From NCBI GenBank assembly GCA_036558305.1, contig DATBFX010000572.1, forward strand, positions 1 through 29,283: a DNA stretch of 29,283 nucleotides, given 5' to 3'. The position numbers and the translations under genes were made by a program. The notes under the pieces are model-generated. The model had not been told where the DNA came from, did not search any database, and was given only the letters and a program-made list of their open reading frames with translations. Each line of letters starts with the position of its first letter. The first letter of the stretch is position 1. This DNA is from DATBFX01 sp036558305. Lineage in GTDB: Bacteria; Chloroflexota; Chloroflexia; Thermomicrobiales; UBA6265. This document shows positions 24,053 to 29,283 of this stretch, in pieces.

Positions 24053-24162
24053 CGTCATTCCGAGCCCGTCGAGGAATCTCCCGGAGCGGTAGCGGAGGCG
24101 TCCCCTCGTGGGTGCGGTGCCTCTGGCGGAGTGAGCTTCCTCGGCTTCGCTCGGATTGACGG
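24053..24162. repeat. Palindromic MITE-like element
   Basis: The outer arms CGTCATTCCGAGC (24053-24065) and GCTCGGATTGACG (24149-24161) are complementary with one mismatch. Inside, GAGGAATCTC and GAGCTTCCTC form further imperfect complementarity. The GTCATTCCGAG...GAGGAATCTC type of unit is a common dispersed palindromic repeat in many GC-rich genomes. It lies between two convergent genes, where it may also act as a bidirectional transcription stop. Confidence 0.65.
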
Positions 24163-24194
24163 GTGGTCTTGGCGGTATCCAAGCACAGTCCAGA

Positions 24195-24977
24195 TTAGAG
24201 CGGTAGCCGCGTCGGGCGACCCGGTTCCAGCCAACGGAGGCGCGAAGTGAGGCCGGCTGCCGCGAAGGCGCGCGCGACCTCGGTCCGGCCCTCCGAAAAG
24301 TGCGCCCAGCCTTCGAAATGGACGGGGACGATGACGGCGTCGGGAAACGCTCGCGCCGCGGTGACGCCTTCCTCGGCCGTCAAGGTGAGGTGCGACGGCC
24401 CCGCCACGGCGACCCGAGCCGCTCCCATGAAGAGCAGCGCGATCTTCACTGAGAAGCGCTCGCCGACTGCCGCGACTCCTTCGAACCAAACGGTGTCGCC
24501 CGAGACGTATACGGCACCCCCCGAATCGTCGGGCGTCGCCAGGACGAAACCGACCACCGGCCCGCGGTCGCCGTCCGGCGGTCCGTGCCGTGCCGGTGTT
24601 GCCGTCACCTTGACCGTTTGCCCATTCGGCGCCGGCAGGTCGATTTCCTGCCAGGGTGCCAGGCCGATCGCCCGCCCGCCCAATCTGGAGGCGCCCGCCT
24701 CGGTCGTGAGGACCCGGTTCGCCCGATCGAGCAGCGCTCGTCCGGCGTTGTCCAGATTGTCGAAGTGGTGGTCGTGGCTGAGGAGGATCGCGTCCAGGTG
24801 ACCGAGCGTGCCGGGGTCGATGGCCGGACCGGCGGTCTTGTGGAGGGTGTAGGCGGCGGTGGGGTAGCTGGTCCCGGCCGGATCGAGCGTGGGATCGGTC
24901 AGCATGCGCAGACCGCCCAACTCGATCAGCACCGTCGGCCCGCCCAGATAGGTGAGAACCAGGTCGGTCGTCGTCAT
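24195..24977 (-). CDS. MBL-fold metal-dependent hydrolase (UlaG-like)
   Basis: A 260-aa leftward protein; ATG at 24977 follows AAAGGAGA. It has the compact metallo-beta-lactamase pattern of the UlaG/YtnP-like group: N-terminal strand LVLTYLGGPTVLIELGGLRMLTDPTLD, metal motif SHDHHFDN with HxHxxD at His68, His70 and Asp73, a later GPVVGFVL region, YVSGDTVWFEG (the Asp that bridges metals) and VPVHFEGWAHF near the end (last His ligand). Such enzymes hydrolyse esters, lactones or phosphodiesters in the cytoplasm; substrate unknown. It is divergent from the cyclase-family gene at 25166 with about 190 bases between starts. Confidence 0.88.
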   Translation of the reverse strand: MTTTDLVLTYLGGPTVLIELGGLRMLTDPTLDPAGTSYPTAAYTLHKTAGPAIDPGTLGHLDAILLSHDHHFDNLDNAGRALLDRANRVLTTEAGASRLGGRAIGLAPWQEIDLPAPNGQTVKVTATPARHGPPDGDRGPVVGFVLATPDDSGGAVYVSGDTVWFEGVAAVGERFSVKIALLFMGAARVAVAGPSHLTLTAEEGVTAARAFPDAVIVPVHFEGWAHFSEGRTEVARAFAAAGLTSRLRWLEPGRPTRLPL

Positions 24978-25165
24978 CGGGTCTCCTTTGAACCGCGTTC
25001 GGGCATGCGCCGCGATCGGGCAGCCGGTTCGACCATGGTATCTCAATCGCGACCGGTCGCCGGGCGATGCGACACCGGTCTCCGCACACCCACCTCTCGC
25101 GACAAGAAGCCAGGCTCTACAATCACGCCCTCGAATGCCGCCGTTCGTCGGGAGAGGAGGGTTTC

Positions 25166-25954
25166 ATGTCCGTCGATATCCGGTCTTCGGATTTGCTTGC
25201 CGCGTTGGCCTCGGCACTGGCGTCGGGCGCGGTGCGCGTGGTCGACCTGACGATGCCGCTCGGGCCGGAGACGCCGGTGTTGCCGCTGCCGTTCCCCAAC
25301 TCGCCGGTACTCCAGATGTCGGAGATTTCGCACTACGACGAGCGCGGTCCCGCCTGGTACTGGAATGCCTTCACGACCGGCGAACATACCGGGACCCACT
25401 TCGACGCGCCGGTGCATTGGATCACCGGCAAGGATTTCGCCGACAACCGGGTCGATACGCTGCCGGCTGCCAGATTCGTCGGACCGGCCTGCGTGATCGA
25501 CGTCTCGACCGAGGTCGCCGCCGATCGCGACTATTGTCTGACCCTGGCGCGGGTCGAGGCATGGGAGGCCGAGCACGGCCGCGTTCCGGCCGGCGCCTGG
25601 GTTTTGATGCGTACCGATTGGTCGAAGCGGACCGATCCGGCCGCCTACCTCAACGTCGGCGAAGACGGTTCGCACACGCCCGGTTGGACGGCGGAGTGCG
25701 TCCGCCTCCTCGCCGAGTCGCGGGACGTGCTCGGCGGCGGTGTCGAGACGGTCGGTACCGACGCCGGTCAGGCATTTACGTTCGACCCGGCGTTCCCGTT
25801 CCACCACCTGATGCACGGTGCGGGGAAATTGGGTCTGGCCAGTCTCTGCAACCTCGACCAGCTTCCTCCAACGGGCGCCATCGTGATCGCCGCGCCGCTC
25901 AAACTCGTCAACGGTTCGGGCAGCCCGGTGCGGGTGATCGCGCTGGTGCCGTAG
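25166..25954 (+). CDS. Cyclase-family metal-dependent hydrolase (kynurenine formamidase-like)
   Basis: A 262-aa protein; ATG at 25166 follows GGAGAGGAGG. The signature HTGTHFDAPVHW (His74, His78, Asp80, His84) is the HxGTHxDxPxH metal site of the cyclase/KynB/isatin hydrolase family. A VVDLTMPLGPETPV opening and a GVETVGTDAG strand are also characteristic. Members hydrolyse N-formylkynurenine, isatin or related amides. Length is within the family range (KynB is near 210, other members near 260). A -10-like TACAAT lies at 25118-25123, with no good -35. Substrate not determinable from sequence. Confidence 0.9.
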   Translation: MSVDIRSSDLLAALASALASGAVRVVDLTMPLGPETPVLPLPFPNSPVLQMSEISHYDERGPAWYWNAFTTGEHTGTHFDAPVHWITGKDFADNRVDTLPAARFVGPACVIDVSTEVAADRDYCLTLARVEAWEAEHGRVPAGAWVLMRTDWSKRTDPAAYLNVGEDGSHTPGWTAECVRLLAESRDVLGGGVETVGTDAGQAFTFDPAFPFHHLMHGAGKLGLASLCNLDQLPPTGAIVIAAPLKLVNGSGSPVRVIALVP

Positions 25955-25988
25955 GGCGCGTCTCGTCGGCGGCGCGATCGGGCGTGTC

Positions 25989-26090
25989 GTGTAGGGGAGG
26001 GCCCTGTGCCCTCACGCGCTCGTGGGACGCCATTCCGAAGGCGGCAGGGGTGCTTCCCGGACCGGGAGGGCACGGGGCCATCCCCTACAA
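25989..26090. repeat. Palindromic element with 24-bp arms
   Basis: The left arm at 25989-26012 begins GTGTAGGGGAGGGCCC and the right arm at 26067-26090 ends CCATCCCCTACAA. They are complementary at 21 of 24 positions, with a 54-base interior. The 'GTAGGGG...CCCCTAC' form is a frequent dispersed MITE-like unit in Chloroflexota genomes as I recall. It lies between two convergent genes and may serve as a transcription stop for both. Confidence 0.7.
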
Positions 26091-26115
26091 CCGATCCGCG
26101 ACGCGACATCGCTCC

Positions 26116-27228
26116 TCAGACCGTCGTAGGTGGCACCTCAACCCATCGCTGCTCCCGCATCGAGGTGGTGACCGCCGCGAGCAACTCCTGGGCGCGGACG
26201 CCGTCGGCAAACGTCGGGCCGAGCGGTGGGGCGCCGGCGACGATCTCGGCGACGAATTGGCGGATGAGGTGCCCCGACCAGGTGCGCCACCAGGCGCCGA
26301 GGTCGGGGACGCGCTTGTAGAGGCGACTCGGGATCTCGGCGGGCAAGAAGCGGCCGTCGGTGCCGGCGACGAGGAGTGCCTCCTCGCCGGGGACCTCGTC
26401 GGAGAGGAAGACTTCCGCCGCGCCGCGGGAGCCGAAGACGCGCAGTTCCAAACCGGGGGGTCGACCGACCGTTGCCCAGCCGGCGTGGCAGATCCCGGTT
26501 GCCCCGTTTGCGAACTCCATGAGCCAGGCGGTCGAGTCGTCGACTTCGACAGGTTGGGTGCCGCCGTCTGGTCGTGGGCGTTCCGGCACGAGTGTGCGAC
26601 CGCGGGCGCAGACGCGCGTCACCTCGCCCATCAGCCAGCGCGCGAGGTCGAGGGTGTGGATACCGTACTCGACGATCGCGCCGCCGCCGGTGCGGGTGCC
26701 ATCCATCTTCCAGTGGAAGGGTCGGCCGGGATCGAGGAATTGGGCGTTCTGCTGGAACGCCATCAGCAGGTGCGGTTCGCCGAGGTCGCCGGAGGCGACG
26801 AGTTCGCGGAGTCGCATCACGGTCGGCGTGGCGCGGAAGGTGAAACCGATTTTCGTCCGCACCCCGGCGGCAGCGGCGGCGCGGGCCAGGGTCCGGGCGT
26901 CAGCGACGGTGACGGCGAGCGGTTTTTCGCAGAGCACGTGTGCGCCCGCGGCGATGGCGGCGCGGACGTCGGTCGGATGGACGTCGTCCGGTGTGACGAC
27001 GCTGACGAGGTCGAACGTATCGGATGCCAGCATCTCGGGGGCCGAGCCGTGCCAGGCGGGAATGCCGGCCGCGGTGGCAACCTCGGCGGCACGCTTGCGA
27101 TCGACGTCGCAGATGGCGAGGAGGTCGACCTCGTCGCACGAGCGGAACCCCGGGATGTGCGCTTCCCGCGCCCAGTGGCCCGCGCCGACGATGCCGACGC
27201 GCAACCGACGCTTTCCATCGATGGCCAA
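26116..27228 (-). CDS. Gfo/Idh/MocA-family NAD(P)-dependent oxidoreductase
   Basis: A 370-aa leftward protein, the usual family length. The N-terminal Rossmann fold has LRVGIVGAGHWAREAHIP (GxGxxx nucleotide-binding loop) and VDLLAICDVDR. The catalytic CEKPLA motif follows, then the C-terminal alpha/beta domain with TGGGAIVEYGIHTLDLARWLMGE, whose Asp and His are the usual active-site residues. These enzymes oxidise or reduce sugars, inositols and related polyols. The start is TTG at 27228 behind GGGAGAGGGG; no in-frame ATG lies near the N-terminus and the next codons are needed for the first strand. It is divergent from the solute-binding protein gene at 27468; both might serve uptake and use of the same compound, but nothing shows this directly. 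Confidence 0.92.
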   Translation of the reverse strand: MAIDGKRRLRVGIVGAGHWAREAHIPGFRSCDEVDLLAICDVDRKRAAEVATAAGIPAWHGSAPEMLASDTFDLVSVVTPDDVHPTDVRAAIAAGAHVLCEKPLAVTVADARTLARAAAAAGVRTKIGFTFRATPTVMRLRELVASGDLGEPHLLMAFQQNAQFLDPGRPFHWKMDGTRTGGGAIVEYGIHTLDLARWLMGEVTRVCARGRTLVPERPRPDGGTQPVEVDDSTAWLMEFANGATGICHAGWATVGRPPGLELRVFGSRGAAEVFLSDEVPGEEALLVAGTDGRFLPAEIPSRLYKRVPDLGAWWRTWSGHLIRQFVAEIVAGAPPLGPTFADGVRAQELLAAVTTSMREQRWVEVPPTTV

Positions 27229-27334
27229 TGCCCCTCTCCCTGACGACCGGCGCTCGACCCCGGGCGCGGCCGATTATCCCGCATCGGGTCTGCGCGTTTT
27301 GTGCGGGTTGTCCACCTGCCGGAAAGCCGCGTCG

Positions 27335-27363
27335 TTGACAGCGACGAGCGTGGGCGGTAGTCT
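27335..27363 (+). promoter_or_regulatory. Sigma-70-type promoter of the solute-binding protein gene
   Basis: TTGACA at 27335-27340, 17-base spacer, TAGTCT at 27358-27363, about 105 bases before the ATG at 27468. Confidence 0.65.
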
Positions 27364-27467
27364 GCCGCGCGTTGCATCATCATTGTTCGCGAAACGGCGG
27401 GATTCGGGATCGGTGCTCCACGTGGCGTCTGGCCGCGCACGGAGTCCTAGCACGAGAGGGAGTGCAG

Positions 27468-29240
27468 ATGTCATCGACTCGAACCGATCGGGTGCGACCG
27501 GCCGCCCGTGCTCTCCTTGACGCCACGACGACCCGGCGGGCGTTCGTCGCGGGTTCCGCGGCGACCGCGGCCGCCGCGATGTTCGGCGGCGGTTTCGCGG
27601 CCGCGGCCGGTCACGGCGGGGCGCGGGCCGGCATCGCGCGCAACCAAGACGTCCAGGCCGGAGGGACGCTCACCTACGGGCTCGGTTTCGACTTCGACGG
27701 GCACCTCGATCCGCAGCAGACGAATTTCGACTCGGTGATCCGGGTCATGCTCAACGTCTGCGAGCCGCTCGTCTGGATGCCGACGGCGACCGATTTCTAT
27801 CCGGCGCTTGCCGAGTCGTGGGAGGTTTCGCAGGACGGGCTGGAGTACACCTTCCATCTCAAGCAAGGCGTGACCTTCACGGACGGGACGCCGTTCAACG
27901 CCCAGGCGGTGCAGTTCACCTACGATCGCGTCGTCGCGTTGGACAAGCAGACGGCGGCGGCGGTGGCAGCCGGTACACCGGCCGCGGCGGTGCCGACCGC
28001 CGACCCGACCAAAATCATCACGCCGGGGCAGTCGCACGACCAGATCGGCACCTACGACCATTCCGAGATCATCGACGACCACACGATCAAGATGGTGCTG
28101 ACGCGACCGTTCTCGCCGTTCCTGTCCGGACTCAACGGGTACCTCGGCATCGTCTCGCCGACGGCGGTGCAAACCATGGGGATCGCCGAGTTCGATCGCA
28201 AACCGGTCGGCACCGGGCCGTACGTGGTGCAGGAGTGGGTGGAGGCCGACCACGTCACGCTGGTCAAGAACCCGAACTTCAACTGGGGTTCCTCCTTCTT
28301 CAAGCACCAGGGTGCCGCCTACTTCGACCAGATCATCTACAAGATCATCCCCGACAACGCCGTCCGCACCGGTACGCTGACGTCGGGCGAGACGCAGTAC
28401 ATCGACGCCGTCGATCCGTTGCAACTCGAGGATTTGCAGGGGAATTCCGACCTCCAGGTGATTCAGCAAGGGCAGCCCGGTTCCGGTTGGACGCTCCTGG
28501 TCAACGTCGCGCGGCCGGACCGCCCGGTGGCGGACATCAATGTGCGAACGGCACTCCATTACGCCGTCGACAAGGCCGCCTTGAATCAGGCGGCTTTCGG
28601 CGGGGCGAACGCGCCGGCGGCGAGTGCGCTGATGAAACCGACCTTCGCCTACGAGCCGAAGACCGAGACGCTCTTCAGCTTCGACACGGCCAAGGCCGAA
28701 TCGCTGCTGGACCAGGCCGGCTGGGTCAAGAACGGCGACATCCGCGAGAAGGACGGCAACAAACTTCAACTCTACTTCCCGATCCAGGATCGACCCGACG
28801 ACAAGGCGATGGCGACGGCACTGCAGGGCGCATTCCGCGCCGTTGGTATCGACATGCAGGTCGATCCGATGGAGCGCGATGCCTACCGGACCAAGGTCCG
28901 CACGGAGAAGGATTACGACTTCTCCTTCATGTGGTTCTCCTACGCCGACCCGGACGTGCTGCGGACGATCTTCTACTCCAAGAACAAGGACGCCTTCAAC
29001 CGCGCCCAGTACGACAATCCCGACGTCGACAAGATGCTGGAGGATGCCGCCGCCAGCGCCGATCCCGAGGAGCGCAAGAACCTCTACTCCCAGATCCAGA
29101 TCAAAGTCCTGCAGGACGCGGTCTGCATCCCCCTCGTCGACACGATCGTCTACAACGCCAAGCAGAAGAAGCTCCAGGGCGACTTCCTGGACTTCCTCGC
29201 CTCCTACGTCTGGATGAACGACGCGCACTTCGAGGGATAA
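27468..29240 (+). CDS. ABC transporter solute-binding protein, family 5 (peptide/nickel type)
   Basis: A 590-aa protein; ATG at 27468 follows GAGAGGGAG. The N-terminus carries a twin-arginine signal (TTRRAFVAG followed by an Ala-rich hydrophobic stretch to about residue 48), so it is exported folded and probably anchored at or released outside the membrane. The mature part has family 5 (SBP_bac_5/DppA-OppA) marks: YPALAESWEVSQDGLEYTFHLKQGVTFTDGTPFNAQAV near residues 105-145, the VGTGPYVVQEW loop, and VRTALHYAVDKAAL about two thirds through. Length is typical. It binds peptides or other small solutes for an ABC importer whose permease genes would lie beyond the right edge. It has its own promoter. 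Confidence 0.93.
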   Translation: MSSTRTDRVRPAARALLDATTTRRAFVAGSAATAAAAMFGGGFAAAAGHGGARAGIARNQDVQAGGTLTYGLGFDFDGHLDPQQTNFDSVIRVMLNVCEPLVWMPTATDFYPALAESWEVSQDGLEYTFHLKQGVTFTDGTPFNAQAVQFTYDRVVALDKQTAAAVAAGTPAAAVPTADPTKIITPGQSHDQIGTYDHSEIIDDHTIKMVLTRPFSPFLSGLNGYLGIVSPTAVQTMGIAEFDRKPVGTGPYVVQEWVEADHVTLVKNPNFNWGSSFFKHQGAAYFDQIIYKIIPDNAVRTGTLTSGETQYIDAVDPLQLEDLQGNSDLQVIQQGQPGSGWTLLVNVARPDRPVADINVRTALHYAVDKAALNQAAFGGANAPAASALMKPTFAYEPKTETLFSFDTAKAESLLDQAGWVKNGDIREKDGNKLQLYFPIQDRPDDKAMATALQGAFRAVGIDMQVDPMERDAYRTKVRTEKDYDFSFMWFSYADPDVLRTIFYSKNKDAFNRAQYDNPDVDKMLEDAAASADPEERKNLYSQIQIKVLQDAVCIPLVDTIVYNAKQKKLQGDFLDFLASYVWMNDAHFEG

Positions 29241-29242
29241 GA

Positions 29243-29270
29243 GCCGGTAGCCGGTAGCCGGTAGCCGGTA
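29243..29270 (+). repeat. Four tandem copies of GCCGGTA
   Basis: A perfect 7-bp unit repeated four times, starting three bases after the solute-binding protein stop codon. Possible slippage-prone tract; no function visible. Confidence 0.85.
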
Positions 29271-29283
29271 GGAGAACGACGAT

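Noticed and set aside
25118..25123. Promoter for the cyclase-family gene
   Set aside because: A good -10 (TACAAT) but no acceptable -35 at 16-18 bases, so it is mentioned only within the gene entry.
1..29283. CRISPR arrays, tRNA and rRNA genes
   Set aside because: No regularly spaced repeats and no cloverleaf or rRNA-like stretches were noticed by eye; a dedicated scan was not possible.

Overview
The window is a GC-rich bacterial segment with dense genes, NTG starts (including TTG starts behind strong purine-rich ribosome sites), Tat-type signal sequences on exported proteins, and short palindromic repeat units between convergent genes. Together with the protein types present (BTAD regulator, Cys-rich Tat-exported protein, family 5 binding protein), this suggests a Chloroflexota bacterium of the Thermomicrobia/Sphaerobacter type. 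That assignment is inference from style, not from a marker gene.

Layout. (1) 1-2897: the 5' end of a leftward membrane or secreted protein gene, then a rightward three-gene set: a group II PLP amino-acid decarboxylase and the two halves of a ThDP-dependent sulfopyruvate/phosphonopyruvate decarboxylase-like enzyme. (2) 2898-3448: about 550 bases with no recognisable gene. (3) 3449-22299: a BTAD-type regulator followed by one long co-directional run of twelve genes with small gaps or 4-11 base overlaps. It contains an 89-aa small protein, a lysozyme/chitosanase-like protein, four paralogues (A-D) of a family I cannot name, a 91-aa protein, a Trypco2-like/HhH/IPT-like multidomain protein, a subtilisin (S8) with intact triad, three unrecognised structural-looking proteins, and a 1079-aa protein that joins four different cell-wall or peptide hydrolase domains. 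(4) 22300-23439: a decayed stretch holding the C-terminal remnant of a serine recombinase. (5) 23440-29283: ordinary accessory genes: a Cys-rich Tat-exported protein, an MBL-fold hydrolase, a cyclase-family hydrolase, a Gfo/Idh/MocA oxidoreductase and a family 5 solute-binding protein, separated by palindromic repeat elements.

The main point of interest is region 3. The twelve-gene run has peptidoglycan-active enzymes at both ends (4832 and 19060), none with a clear signal peptide. Between them lies a four-member paralogue family whose C-terminal halves are built like DUF2589 domains, and a protease overlapping or abutting its probable partners. No phage tail sheath, tube, baseplate, AAA+ ATPase, capsid or terminase is visible, so this is not a standard tailocin or contractile injection system. 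A plausible reading is a multi-protein assembly aimed at cell walls, or a conflict/self-lysis device, with protease-controlled activation. The whole block is flanked by an imperfect 58-bp direct repeat (2837-2894 and 23168-23225, identical over a central 20 bp), with the recombinase remnant abutting the right copy. This suggests that the cluster, or its surroundings, once moved as a unit.
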